Assembly (NCBI RefSeq): GCF_003254395.2
Contig: NC_037651.1
Location: 5,693,001-5,757,000, forward strand
DNA length: 64,000 nucleotides
Reading direction: 5' to 3'
Source: Apis mellifera
Lineage: Eukaryota > Arthropoda > Insecta > Hymenoptera > Apidae
Shown here: positions 21,820-33,530 of the stretch, one piece after another
How the letters are laid out: each line of letters opens with the position of its first letter
Position numbering within the stretch: position 1 is the first letter of the stretch
Made by a program: the position numbers and the translations under genes
The notes under the pieces: generated by a model
Seen by the model: only the letters and a program-made list of their open reading frames with translations
What the model was told of the DNA's origin: nothing
Databases searched by the model: none

Positions 21820-22855
21820 TCCGCCGGCAAACTTTTTCAATTCGTGCTAGTTTCACTTATCGGCCACCGTGAATTTGCTCAGCTATTAATCCTACTTCGA
21901 ACCTATTTTTTTTTCTTCTTCTTCTTCTTCTTTCTTCCTTCCTTCTCGCATCCGCCGGAAGTAAGGATCCGTCCAGTTTGATAATAAAAATTTGCACCCG
22001 TCGATCGAGCATTTTAAGCATTTGAAAATAGGGGATAATCAAATTTTCAAGGAAATCTTTGATTTGATCTAATGATCAAGTAGTGATTACTTCGATTTTT
22101 GGAAGATGTTTGATGCTCGATCATTTCTTAATTCTTCTGCAGTATTTTTAAGTATTTTTATTATAGAGAAAGATCGTTGGTTAGATTGGTATTAATTTCT
22201 TTCTTCTAATTGACCTGAAACGAATAACTTTTAAAAGTGGTAATATTTCGTTGAGGGTGATCAATAGGCGTATCATTTCACGCGAGAAAATTATTTTTTA
22301 TCGGCTTTTAGAATTAAGAATTCTACGTTATTACTATCCTTTGGTATTGTTAACACACATGCGAGTTTGGTATGATCGAAAATGAAATGGATATTTCGAA
22401 ACCGAATTTTTTACAATTTATTAATTCGTACGCGAGAATATTATATGCTCCTCCTTCGAAGAAGAAGAGACAGATTGCAGAAAATATAGCGAAATCGTAT
22501 TGAAAATAAATATCAAAATCTATTACTTGTTCTCTCCATTATTTTTATTTTCCATTATTCAGAGTAACAATTGATTTAGAAGAGAATTACTCGTAAAAAC
22601 CATATATCTAAAAACTATATACATACACATATAATAAGAAATAAGAAACTCTTGGAAACTCGAAAAAAGTATAATAAAACAGAAACAAGTCGATTTCTAT
22701 CTATTTAATTTTCCAATCGCGAAATAACGACGCACGTGGCATATTTTAATCGTATAAAATAGAAGAATTATTCTCGAAACTTGATCGCACGCTTTCAAAC
22801 TCGCGAAAAACTCTTTCTATCGACAAGTTAATTCTCTCGATCGAGAAGTAATAAC
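21820..22855. other. AT-rich DNA, no gene seen
   Basis: TTC repeats at 21908-21932, then AT-rich DNA throughout with no array or coding frame. Confidence 0.6.
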
Positions 22856-23092
22856 TGGATACCTCGGGGAGCCGTGCGCGCATTACGCGTGGCCCACGTG
22901 CGCCACAGTTTTCGATGCATATGGGGGAGGGGAAGGGGGAGAGAAAATATTAATGCCAGGGATTAATGCTCTAAACATTCCGTTAATCGTCATTAGCCAT
23001 ACGCCGGTCGAATAATAGGGGGATCAACATTGCCGATAGTAGTACATTGGCCCATATCGGTGAAATACGCTGGTGCTATAGCCGGTGTTATA

Positions 23093-23094
<2 letters not shown>
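22856..23094. promoter_or_regulatory. GC-richer unique island with homeodomain motifs
   Basis: Contains a CACGTG E-box (in GGCCCACGTGCG near 22891), GGATTA (22960-22965, an Otx/Bicoid-class core), several TTAAT/ATTA cores and CATTAGCCATA, with no coding frame. This motif density in a unique GC-rich patch suggests a developmental enhancer; that is inference. Confidence 0.35.

Positions 23095-23124
<30 letters not shown>
23095..23124. repeat. GA microsatellite, 15 units
   Basis: Uninterrupted GA repeat, likely length-polymorphic. Confidence 0.95.
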
Positions 23125-23128
<4 letters not shown>

Positions 23129-23326
23129 GGCATATGTTGGGATACAGTTTCGTTCCCATTATAGCTGGTTACATTCGTGGCCGGATATTATATCGTCTCG
23201 AACGTTCTTTTGCACGCGTATGCGATCGGGTGACGGCTTTATATCCCGCTTTCGAGAAGTTGATTGTTGCAATATCATTAGGATTATTCGATTATATCGA
23301 TATATTGGAACGAGTATGAAGTATCG

Positions 23327-23865
23327 AAAGGAATTTTTCGATGATAAAGAAATATAAAAGACACGTGTCGTAAAAAGTATCGAATGAATGAATTAAGAAA
23401 GAAAAATTTATTGTTACGTACGAGAAGATTTCTTCATGACAAAGAGTTGTAATTTAATAATTTGGTTCCCATTTTTTCGTCATCATGTTGATTTTTAGAC
23501 GATTATTTCAAAAGGAATTTTTCGATGGTAAAGAAATATAAAAGACACGTATCGTAAAAAGTGTTGTCGAATGAATTAAGGGGAAGAAAAATTTATTGTT
23601 ACGTATTTAAGAAGATTTCTTAACAAAGAATTGTAATTTCATTAATAATTTGGTTTCTATTTTTGCATCGTCATGTGGATTTTTAGACGATTATTCCGAA
23701 AGGAATTTTTCGATGGTAAAGAAATATAAAAGACACGTGTCGTAAAAAGTGTTGTCGAATGAATTAAGGCAAAGAAAAATTTATTGTTACGTACGAGAAG
23801 ATTTCTTCGTGACAAAGAGTTGTAATTTAATAATTTGTTTCCCATTTTGTATGTTAATTTTTAGA
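23327..23865. repeat. Tandem array, 3 units of 184-188 bp
   Basis: The block AAAGGAATTTTTCGATG starts at 23327, 23511 and 23699. Units share AAATATAAAAGACACGT, AAAAATTTATTGTTACGTA and GATTTTTAGACGATTATT. Confidence 0.95.
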
Positions 23866-24221
23866 AGAAGAAAGGAAACGAAGGAAGATTTGATCGATCA
23901 AATTTAAATATAGAAACTTATCTTATGGGAAAAAGAAGATTTCGATTTCGTTCAAGGATTTCAATTCTCTCAGATCGACGAAAATATTTCAATTTTCAAT
24001 TGAATTCAGCACGATTACATCACTCGATGAAATTTCTAAAGCTCATCGATATACAAACAACACAACAAGTTTCTATTTTATTAAAAATAGAAAAAGGATC
24101 CAATTGAAAAACCAAATCGCCTAATCGAAAAATTCCAATTTTTCCAATAATTGTGTAATAATTGTTCATCGAGGTTGCATCGTCGTCGTGATTCGAATGA
24201 AATTTCTACGGGCATCGATAC

Positions 24222-24244
24222 ACATATGTAGAATATACATATGT
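24222..24244. repeat. Inverted repeat, 9-bp arms, 5-nt loop
   Basis: ACATATGTA and TACATATGT are separated by GAATA. Each arm contains the CATATG E-box-like palindrome. Confidence 0.8.
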
Positions 24245-24293
24245 AACAGGCTCCGTTTCACGCTCGCCAATATACACATATATATAGTCGATT

Positions 24294-24315
24294 CACACAC
24301 ACACACGCGCGCGCA
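24294..24315. repeat. CA/CG compound microsatellite
   Basis: CACACACACACGCGCGCGC, an alternating purine-pyrimidine run with Z-DNA potential. Confidence 0.85.
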
Positions 24316-24621
24316 CGACTGCATCAACATTCGTTCGCCTGTTACTAAAAGGCCGCGCGGTCCAGATCATTCCTGGAAATTGCTCGTCTAACGGGAAGCG
24401 TAACTCATCAATCAATGTTTCCTCGCGTTTCTCGTGACTTATCACGTGGAAAACCGGTGAACGACCGCGCCACAAGATTCCCGAATCCTCGACTAAATTA
24501 ATCAAACGGCCTTTTCGACGCCCTGCCCCATTTCATTTCACGCTGTGATCAGGTGCTTATCGAATAGATGGGGATGGAATTGGCCGGTTATCTCCCTCGA
24601 TCATATGCCCGATCATACGCC

Positions 24622-25075
24622 AAGGAAGCAAACTTCTTTTTCTTCGTTTCTTTCGAAATCGTATGAAACTTGTTTACATACATAAAGTGATCACTTGTAT
24701 TATCCTTTATAGTATAATTTTTACTCCACAATTTTTAATGAATTGAACACGATAAATTACTGATTATTCGAAAGATTCTATAAATAATTTTCATAGCTTA
24801 TCGGAAAATATATCCAGGCGATAAAAATTCATCCGTATCCGGAAGGAAGCAAACTTCTTTTTCTTCGTTTCTTTCGAAATCGTATGAAACTTGTTTACAT
24901 ACATAAAGTGATCACTTGTATTATCCTTTGTAATATAATTTTTACTCGACAATTTTTAATGAATTGAACACGATAAATTACTGATTACTCGAAAGATTCC
25001 ATAAATAATTTTCATAGATAATATAGCTTATCGGAAAATATATCCAGGCGATAAAAATTCATCCGTATCCGGATC
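24622..25075. repeat. Tandem duplication, period 221 bp
   Basis: Two nearly identical copies starting AAGGAAGCAAACTTCTTTTT (24622 and 24843). Both end with CAGGCGATAAAAATTCATCC and GTATCCGGA. Differences are a few substitutions and a TAATA insertion in copy 2. Confidence 0.95.
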
Positions 25076-25199
25076 GGAAAAATGTCCCTCTCGATCTCGG
25101 ATAAAAAAACTCGAATCAAAGTTGTTGTCCGAAATAATTCAATCCCCTCCTCTCCACCACTTCTCCTCCCCTCCCAAAGAAAGAAAAACGGTAGGAAAA

Positions 25200-25640
25200 A
25201 GGGAGAAAAAATTGCTCCGGACTCGATCCGGAATATAAATAAACAGCAGCAGCGATGGTCGAAATAAGAAATACGATATTTTTGGTCGAGGCTGGCCATC
25301 CACCAGTTGGAAACTGTACGCAGCGCACGAGCGCGCGTGGAGAGTACACAGAGTGGTGGAGTTTCTTTGTGTTATCGTACGCATCAAAGAGTGGCGGTGG
25401 GTGCGCTCCTCTTTCCGATCCTGCTTGCTGTGCGTTACACAAACGATGATACGAGCGTGTGCGCGACCGAGTGCAGGCTCGAAGAGTGGCGTTTCATCGA
25501 CGATCGTCGTCGCACAACTGAGCACTCGGTCCATCAAACCCATTTCCACTGTACTATTATACCAATCAGCATCGCTTCTGCCGTTCTGTTGCAACGAGCA
25601 GGAATTCTACCGTGAATTCCTACTCGCCCGGCTGAAAAAT
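25200..25640. promoter_or_regulatory. CpG-rich island with TATA-like box, candidate promoter or first exon
   Basis: GC and CpG rise sharply at 25260-25600. TATAAATA lies at 25234-25241 on the plus strand and CCAGTT, close to the insect initiator, at 25302-25307, farther than the usual 30 bp. Frames are open on both strands (for example 25307-25615 plus and 25139-25594 minus), as expected for CpG-rich DNA, and none shows a recognisable domain. A downstream ATTTCGAG|GTGGGA donor-like site is weak. Promoter activity is an inference. Confidence 0.25.
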
Positions 25641-26680
25641 TTTGTCCCCGCGTTTCGAGGTGGGAAATCGTTCCACTTTTTCTTTTCTCTTTTTAAAGGA
25701 AATTTAATCGACACCTTGGACGTTTGTTGTTTTTACGGACTTTGGAATTGGGATCTTTTTTTCTTCCCTTTCTTTTTCTTTTTCTTTTTCGTGGAGTGCG
25801 AAATCATCCAGATTGGGATAAATCGTTGGCTGTGAATGAGGGATCCGTTGATTAGGTTCTTCTTTTCGATGGAATATGTGAGAGTTGGTAATTATTGAGT
25901 ACAAATAGTTTCGTTATATATAGTAGATAAAGTAATGATGAATGTAATTTGCACGAGCTTATAGGTGACTTGATTAATATTCTCTTGGAGTTCTTCGTAA
26001 TCAGAATGGAAGAATTGAGGAAAATAAGATTCAGACTCCAGTCACAATCCAGTGGTAGAATAAATCAATAAGGCATTTAGATAAATGAATCAATAATTTA
26101 TATTCCTTTTCCTTTAATTTTCCTTGCACGAGTCACTTTTAACTTAATCTCTCATCGTCGATCGATCTATTATCAAATTGTTAAATCTCATGGCTTGCGG
26201 TAGAAAAAAATTGATATTACCCAGGAACAAGATGTTGTGCTAATGTAACTTCGACATTTATGAGCCGATGAATACGTAAGCGGCTTATACGTTACGTAGA
26301 GAACGCGTTCAAAGTATCATCCAGATTTCAAAAGACGTTATCGAAGCCTCGTGAAATCTCTCTCTCTCTCTTTTGGTATTTTGACACTAACGAGAACGAA
26401 TAATCCACGATGATCCCCTTTTTTCCCCCGATAAAACAATTTTCGAATTCTCGCGCGCTTCTCGTTAAAATTTCATCCGAATATTTCGAAAGAAAAAAAG
26501 AAAGGAAGGAGGAACTCTTTTCGTCGATATTTTTAAAAAAAAGAAAAAAGGAAGGGAAGAAAAATTGAAAAAAAGGGAGAGAAAAATCCCATTTCACGTT
26601 GATACTCTCGTACCACTTTATATAGTTAATAGACGGGAATATTATGCATTAAAACCGGGTAATATTTCTTTGAAAAATTA
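25641..26680. other. AT-rich DNA, no gene seen
   Basis: T-rich tract at 25755-25790, then AT-rich DNA with a small GC-richer patch at 26220-26310 holding several TACGTA-like elements. Frames are Phe/Lys-rich. Confidence 0.55.
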
Positions 26681-27000
26681 GCGAGATTCGTTTCCGACAT
26701 CGAGGAAGGGAGGGAAGAACGAGGGAGGGAGGGAGGGGGATCTAAAACTGACAGGGAAGTGGTACGAAAATGCCAGCCACTCTTGAATAGTTAAAGTCCG
26801 TGCACAGCTGATCCATTCGGCAATCAATTTCATGAACGGCCAATTTCTCGCGCCCAAGTCTTCATCCGCCATCGGTTCCTCAATTACGCAAAATGGCAGC
26901 CAGTTTCAAGATGATAAATTATAGGCGACGCTGCCTCGAATCTGATCGATTTTTACACCTCCTCGTCCGCCCTCGTGTCACGACACCTCGGGCTAAGGGA
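26681..27000. promoter_or_regulatory. GC-richer unique island with E-box
   Basis: GGGA-rich at 26704-26740, then unique sequence with CAGCTG (26805-26810) and several CAAT/AATT elements. The minus frame starting MADEDLGARNWPFMKLIAEW (26872) is open but has no splice site or domain. Candidate regulatory element. Confidence 0.25.
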
Positions 27001-29260
27001 ATATAGATCTTCCTTATTTTTCTTCCTCACAATTTTGCAGTAGGCAGATCTTGCAAAAAAAGAAAAGAAGAGAAAAGAAAAGAAAAAGAAAAAGAAGGGA
27101 AAATTTATGGAGCAAAAGGAAAGGGAGGATGATTTATTCGTAATTTCATAGAAGAATTGATCCTAGAAGACGAAAATTGTTAAGAACGAATAATGAATTA
27201 TTTTATTAGCCTCTATTGATCTTCCTTTAAATTTATTACAACAATCAAACTCAACGATCAAAACGAGAAATTTTATGAAAGATTAAAATTCGAACAACTC
27301 CAACAACATTTTCTTGATCCCTCGAAAAATCGAGATTTCGAGAAATTCCTTCTTTCTCGATCAAAACTGTCTCTCAACAATGACTCGTCCGTCAAAATGG
27401 GAAGAGAAGAGGAAAAGAATAAAAAAAAAAAAAGAAAGAAAGAAGAAGAAGAGGAAGAGGATACGAAGTAATCCATCCGCTCATCTTCCAGTAATTAAAA
27501 CTTATAATTCGCGGCAACCCTCCGCCAAGCCTTGTCCAAGACCCTTGTCTTATCTTTCTTCCTCCTCCCTCCCCTCCCTCCTTCCTTCCCCGCTCGCACC
27601 TCGTCAGAGCGCGTCTTCATTTTCATCTTCGCCCTACGCCTCGCACCGTATGCCCTCCTGCATATTTCATACTTTGTACCGCAATTACTTTATCGCGCTT
27701 CCATGGATTTCGGCCTCCCATGAGGGAGAAGAGGGGAGGGGCGAATACTTATCTTCCTGTCAACACCGTGGTCCGAATACCGTATTCCGAATTTTCGAAT
27801 CCCGAGGAAGAAGCGAAAGAGGTTGGAATTTCGATCCCTTCTTTTCTCTTTTTTTCCACGCGTGATGGAAATCGATGAAAATGTGAGAAGAAATTATTTT
27901 TTTCTTCTCTTTTTTCTTTATATTTAAAGATGAAATGTGGAGAAATTTTTGCTAATGATCAGTTTGTTTCTTTTCAATATTTAAGATTGCATATTTGGAT
28001 CGTATATAAATGTGTATGTGTTTGAGTTATAACAATGTTTGTTTGATATTAAATAATAAAAGAATCACAGTACAAAGGATTGATAAAAAAGTATATCGTT
28101 TCGAGAGAAAAGATAGAGTGATGAAAATTTCCAAATGCATCCAAAATTCGCTCTCTCGAGAGGAGGAGGGGATCTAATATCGAAACTATAATTCGATAAT
28201 TTAGGAAGGAAGCGGCGTATACACACGTACGCACGCTCGAGTAAACAAAATTTACTTGGAGAGCGGGGACGTCCCGCTTACTCTGTCGCGCGACGCAGAA
28301 GCGAACGCACGTTTCCAAACATTTCGAAATTTTATTTAATTAATTAACATGGAGCGGCGATTCACGAGAAAGAAACTCGAAGAATTTTTCTTTTTTCGTA
28401 TATTCGAGAGAAAGGATTTCACCTTCGATTTCATCCTTCACTTGGAGGGAAGCTCGAAGAATAGCAAAGTGTTTGCTCGTGGTGAGAGAGAAAGGGGAGA
28501 GTGTATATTTCGAGGTATCTCTGCCAGCGAAGTCAACGATATTAAAGGAGAAAGGAAACGAGGCAACAAATTCCAAGTGTATTTCCGTCTATCTTATTGG
28601 CGACGTGTAGTTTGAGACGAATCTCTTCCTGTTTTTTCGGTGGACAATTTGTTTCTCATGTTCTACTTCCTTCCTTGGAAAATGTTTAGGGTGAATTTTC
28701 GAAATTAATTCGAAGGAGGATTCAAACATGAGAGTTTCTTAGAATAAAAAAAAAAAAATAGGAAAGATAGGATTTAAAAATATTTTGAATTTTTCGACTT
28801 TTTCTTCTTCTTTCCGTTTCTTTCACTTTCTTCTTCACTTTCTGAAAGAGAAATTTAAGGTGTCTCTTTAGCGTGTCTCCTTTAAACTACGTGACACAGT
28901 TGCCTAACAATCTTCTTCCTTCTTGCGTATATATATATATATATATATACTTGGCTACTATGTTTCAGGATTTATTTTTAATACGTGACTGTCGTAAACA
29001 AGTAGCTATAAAAAGAACAGCTTGCTGGCCGAGTGTCTACGTGGAATGAAACGTTATACACCGAATGAAGAAACCTTTTTTACATTCATTGAATAACGAA
29101 CATTGATTTATATATATACTTTGGAAAACAATTCCTGAACCATGATATTTAACATCGAATAAATCCTGTGATTGTTATAATTAAAAATAAGATCGTAGAG
29201 AATTTGAGAAATTGAGAATGGTTTATATAAAAGAAGATCTCTCTTTCTCTCTCTAGTGAA
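27001..29260. other. AT-rich and purine/pyrimidine-rich DNA, no gene seen
   Basis: GAAAA-rich (27057-27125 and 27400-27465), a CT-rich GC-richer patch (27540-27730), AT-rich (27880-28200), a CpG patch (28200-28320), and a TA microsatellite (28928-28949). The Lys/Ser/Phe-rich frames here are repeat translations or AT-rich chance frames. Confidence 0.5.
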
Positions 29261-29269
29261 AGGGAAGGA

Positions 29270-29720
29270 GAAATTAGTGAAGAGAAGAGATGAATCTCTT
29301 GATTTCAGAATTCTTGTGATCGATGAAAATTTGCATATGCAATATGTGGTAACTTAATAATAAAGCGAAATCGTCGAAGGGTGGATAATTATTCAAACGA
29401 AGGGGAGGAAGGGGTGCGAGGCGAGCGAGGGCGGGATCTCCGAGATATGCAAAAAGGAAGGAGCGTGTGGAGGAAAAAAGAGGAAGGACCCAGGGAGACA
29501 AAGTGGAAAAAGAGGAAATCGACAGAGGAGGGAGAGGGGAGAATAAGAACGCGAAGGGGTAGACGCCATTTTTCAGTCTAGCATCCATGAATCTGAAATT
29601 GAGTGGATCAGCCATCTGCGCCACTGTTTCTTCTTACCTACAGGATAGATCCTGTATGCGCATACAACGCGATTCTTCCTTAGCAGACTGTAAATTGCGT
29701 ATGCAGCCACCTTTCTATAA
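29270..29720. other. Purine-rich DNA followed by a small unique island
   Basis: Purine-rich at 29395-29560. The island 29580-29715 holds a 14-bp palindrome (TGTATGCGCATACA, 29653-29666) and, on the minus strand, CTGTAG|GTAAGAAG (junction 29637/29638), an acceptor directly abutting a strong donor. Confidence 0.45.
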
Positions 29721-30414
29721 TTTCCCCCCCCCCTCGATCTTTCGAAAAATTTCGAAACGACATATCAACGCGTTATTTCGATATCCCCCACTCTCTCTCT
29801 CTCTCTTCTCTTTAAATCTTCAAACATCATAATACAACTCTTTCTTATAATTTGATTTGAAATAATTTATCATCGTTGAAATAGAATTTTAAATAAGTGT
29901 TATTCCACTTGTGTAAATAAAAATTTAAAAGACGCGTTATAATCGAGAAAGGAAATGGATGGATTAAAAGGGAAATTAGGGAAAAGAGCGGTTAAAATAG
30001 AAGCTCGAAACAGGATTTTTCTTGGTTTTCGATCAACCGTATCCCTCGTTCGATTCGATTTGTCTCTCTCTCCCTTCGCCTCTGTCGGGGAGAGATTCTC
30101 TTCCCGTGGGGTGAGCGGGAAGAGACACGTCTAAAATATAATAAACCCCGGCAACGTTACGACATACGGGCTCACCCGTCCCCGTAAATACCCCCGGTAT
30201 GGATTTTGAATATTTTACAGGTCGCATAGGTGGGCACACGTGCACGCCTGCGTTTCAGATTGTGCATCCCCTACAGGGTGTTGCGAGCGCGCGATCATCC
30301 GTGAACGAGAAAAGAAGACGAATCCACTCTCCGTCGAGAGAGAAAATTTTCCAATTGGAGAAATTTTTGTGAATAATGAAAAATACATCGTTTTCATCCT
30401 CTCTTGTATCCGAG
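29721..30414. other. AT-rich then CpG-rich DNA, no gene seen
   Basis: CT repeat at 29790-29807. CpG-rich unique sequence at 30040-30310 contains CGTGTG/CACGTG-like elements (CACACGTGCACG near 30235) and a GACGG|GTGAGC donor-like site on the minus strand near 30172. No exon can be supported. Confidence 0.4.
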
Positions 30415-30432
30415 TTTTTTTTTTTTTTTTTT
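30415..30432. repeat. T18 homopolymer
   Basis: Run of 18 T bases. Confidence 0.9.
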
Positions 30433-31340
30433 AATCGATTCGAAAATGAATTTTTATTAAATTGGTAATTAAGTTTCTGTGTCTTTCTTGTCGAATGATA
30501 TTTATCGAATGGACGATATTGGAAAATGGGGATATTGGGGATATTTGAGAGAGAGAGAGGGAGGGGAAGTGGAATAATTTTTGCGAAAATAGTTTAAGGA
30601 GAAGAATGAAGATTTATTCGAAATTATCTCGAAAGGAGTAAAATTAAATATTTTTCTCAAATTTTGATGTTTAATAATATTACGTTCGATGATAGGGAAT
30701 GATAGAGAGGAGAAATTTTAAAAGAGTGGAATTTGAATGGACACACGGTGTATACGAAAGTGTAGTGTATATAGGTCGGTCCAGTCCTGAATATTTTTCA
30801 AGAGGTAAAGAGGTTGCCGGAGGAGTCTTGATGCAATTTTCGTTGGAACTAGATGTTTCCTTGCTTTTTGAAATCTGTTTCCTCGTCCTCTATCAATTTG
30901 GCCCGGATATAGTTTCCTAAACATTCAAATCTCTTGAAAATCTATATAAGAAATAATTACTTTTAAGCTTTTAAGATTTGCGTTTTTAATTCTTTTTTCT
31001 TTTCTCTCTTTATAAATAGAAACAATATAGATGAATACTTAAAATTGATATCAGGCATTTTTTTTTTCATAACTTTGCAATGATTTTAAATATATAAAAT
31101 GTTCTCCGTCGATTCTATCTACGATCATTTCAACTCGAATCTTTAGGGAGTTTGAATTCCATCCTCTCAAAGATATTTCATGCCACCACCATAAATTTTT
31201 ATTAGAATTTTATTCTATCGTACACAGAAATTTCTTTCCAACGATTGGTTTAAAAAAAAAAAAGGGAGGGAGGAGGAGGGAGTTGAAACATTCCATCGAT
31301 GATTCCTTCACGGAATCATTTCCAGTGTTCCCGAAACACG
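30433..31340. other. AT-rich DNA, no gene seen
   Basis: AT-rich, with a GA run at 30547-30567 and an A-rich tract at 31250-31265. No supported frame. Confidence 0.6.
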
Positions 31341-31347
31341 TAATTAC

Positions 31348-31404
31348 GGGGACGAAGAATTATTCCAAGTTTTAATCGGTTGCAAAAATGTATTCTTCGT
31401 CCCC
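31348..31404. repeat. Inverted repeat, 13-bp arms, 31-nt loop
   Basis: GGGGACGAAGAAT (31348-31360) and ATTCTTCGTCCCC (31392-31404) are perfect reverse complements. They lie 40 nt upstream of the candidate exon at 31444, so an RNA hairpin could affect its recognition. Confidence 0.85.
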
Positions 31405-31443
31405 ACACGTGTATGATCCAAGGATAATAATTCCTTCTCGCAG

Positions 31444-31770
31444 GGGTGTCGAACGTTGCCAGGGCCGGATGTAATTCCAAACTTTAAATTGGGAGGCGAA
31501 CTTGCTCGTCGCTCGCTGGAAACGCAAGACGTAACCGATGGGACGCGGCAAAAATCACCTCAATTTCGACTGCGCGCCCGCAGGAAATTCCGGCAGCAAA
31601 CCCCTCCTCCTCCTCCTCTCCCTCCTCTTCCTCCTTCTCCACCTGCCCGCCCTCCTCACCCACTTTATGGATTAACGTTCCAACTTTGTCATTATTCTGA
31701 TTGCTTGGCGTTAAGCTCGTTAGCCGTCGATGCACCGCGTCACCAACTTTCCTTTACTGTAATTTACCGT
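31444..31770 (+). CDS. Candidate 327-nt symmetric exon, product unknown
   Basis: An acceptor (CCTTCTCGCAG|G, AG at 31442-31443) and a donor (ACCGT|GTAAGTTG, GT at 31771) bracket 327 nt that are fully open in phase 0-0 (109 codons). The peptide begins GCRTLPGPDVIPNFKLGGEL, continues with a basic segment (RLRARRKFRQQ, about residues 45-55), a run of Pro-rich residues (about 56-74) and ends near LSFTVIYR. I recognise no domain; the middle would be disordered. The region is CpG-rich, which lowers stop frequency, and the polypyrimidine tract is short, so chance is possible. The frame also continues open to 31875. It lies 40 nt after a 13-bp inverted repeat. Confidence 0.22.
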
Positions 31771-32689
31771 GTAAGTTGTTGTTACCGCTCGAACAACAAT
31801 ACTCTCCGTGCCCGGAGAGGATCCGTTACACGGTTATCGACACGGTTCTCCTCTCGCGCAACGATTCATTTTTAATTGGAACTTTTTTTGCGTGATTCTT
31901 TTCTTCCTTTTTTTTTTTTTTTTTTTGCTTTCTTCTTCTGACACCGACAGATATTTGTTCTTGTTAAAGAAGAAAAAGAAAGAGAGAGAGATTCTCTTTA
32001 CTCATTTGGAAATTTCGAAGCGGTTTTCTTTTTTTGTTGTTATGTTATTCCGATATGCGACGAGGAAAGGGTGGACGATTTTTTTGCTAGGGAAAGCAAG
32101 AATTTCCGATCCGAGTTTATATTGCATCGTAATCACGACCAAACAATGGGATAAAATCCGCGAAACAATTTGATAACGGAGAATGGGGAGGGGGGGAAAT
32201 TGTTATATTTACTCAAGAAATTGGAAAATTAATTCGATATCTGTGGACACGCGATTTCATCCTATTAAAAATTATAATGTAAATGTTGCAAAAGAACTTT
32301 TTACATACACGATTTATCTGTATGAGGATGTTATAAATGACATAGAAATTGCACGATGATATAAAAATTGGGAGCAAAAATTCTCGCGATTAAAATGTGA
32401 ATGTAGGGAGAAGGTTCTATAAAAAGAATATTAAAATCGTTTCGAAAAGATAGGAGGAATTCGACGAGCAATTCTCTTTATCTTCCCTGTTGATAGGCTC
32501 GAAAAAAAGAAAGAAAGAAAGGAAGGGACAAATTTAGAAAAAAAAAAAATCTCTTCGTTCCAGCTCGATTCCACCCTCTTACAACCCTCGTCGGGCACAA
32601 TCCCGGAAAAATCTGGGAAAATAAGCGGCAACAAGCCGAAAACATTAACCGAAACTGACAACCGTGGCCACACACGTGTCTCTCATCCC
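31771..32689. other. AT-rich DNA with T19 tract, no gene seen
   Basis: T19 at 31908-31926, purine patch at 31970-31992, then AT-rich DNA. A GC-richer stretch begins at 32540. Frames are Phe/Lys/Ser-rich. Confidence 0.5.
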
Positions 32690-32699
32690 CATTTCCAGC

Positions 32700-32770
32700 G
32701 ACGTCGACCTTCGTCCTCGTCGTCTTCACCATCGTCGTCGTCTTCGTCTTCGTCTTCGTCGTCTTCCTTC
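32700..32770. repeat. TCG/TCT trinucleotide repeat
   Basis: Imperfect CGTCGT and CGTCTT repeats, CpG-dense. The Arg/Leu-rich frame across it is not credible. Confidence 0.8.
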
Positions 32771-32779
32771 TCCGCCACC

Positions 32780-33530
32780 GTCTCCTCTAAATTATAAATT
32801 ACTCGCGTGTAATTTCGAGCCGTGGTGGGTGAAGGAAAACGAACTCGAGATCCAAAACGGAGACGACTAAGGGGCGAGATGGAAGGGGGAGGGGGTGGAG
32901 TGGAAGTGACGTAGAAAGGACGAAGGAAGACGAGTGGGGCGAGTCGAAAACCCTTGTTTTGGAAATTGCCACCACTCTTTCTGGGTGGTATAATTTTTGG
33001 AAAGAACTGGAAGTGGATCCGTGAATTCCAAGATGAAGGAAATAGATGACGAAAATGAAAATGTTAAAGAAACTTTGACATTCTTCTCTTTCTTTGCCTC
33101 TCCAGCAGACAGATATCAATCCCCTTAATGTTTAAACTTATGACCGTACTGTGTCGTCAAATATACATAAGAAAAAGTGGAAGGAAAATTAAAGAAACTC
33201 TTGAAAGAGAGAAATGCACGAAGCTTTATTTATATATATATATTTTCTAAAAAGAAACGATCGAGTAGGGAAAAAACGAGATGGGTTGATCAAAGGGATT
33301 GATTATGCCTCGAGGGAAAATAGAAGAATAATTTTAAAAAAATTGGCGAGAGAGAAAATGCGAGATGTTTTCTGAAGAAACGGAGAAGAGATAGGAGAAT
33401 GAATGCATCTAATGTAAGAAAATACATAAATAAGGATAATGGAAGAATATATATATATATACAACAGTTTGAAGAAAACTTTTTGCCAGCTTTGTTTAAT
33501 TAACGGCACAAGCCTGTTATAATTTCGTTA
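32780..33530. other. Purine-rich then AT-rich DNA, no gene seen
   Basis: Purine-rich GC-richer DNA at 32870-32960, AT-rich after. On the minus strand CCGTTTCTTCAG|A near 33374 is a good acceptor look-alike followed by only 22 open codons. Confidence 0.5.

Larger units (their letters stand above)
23866..24620. other. AT-rich then GC-richer DNA, no gene seen
   Basis: A short inverted repeat (24222-24244) and a CA/CG microsatellite (24294-24315) precede a GC-richer unique patch at 24340-24600. No coding frame is supported. Confidence 0.5.
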
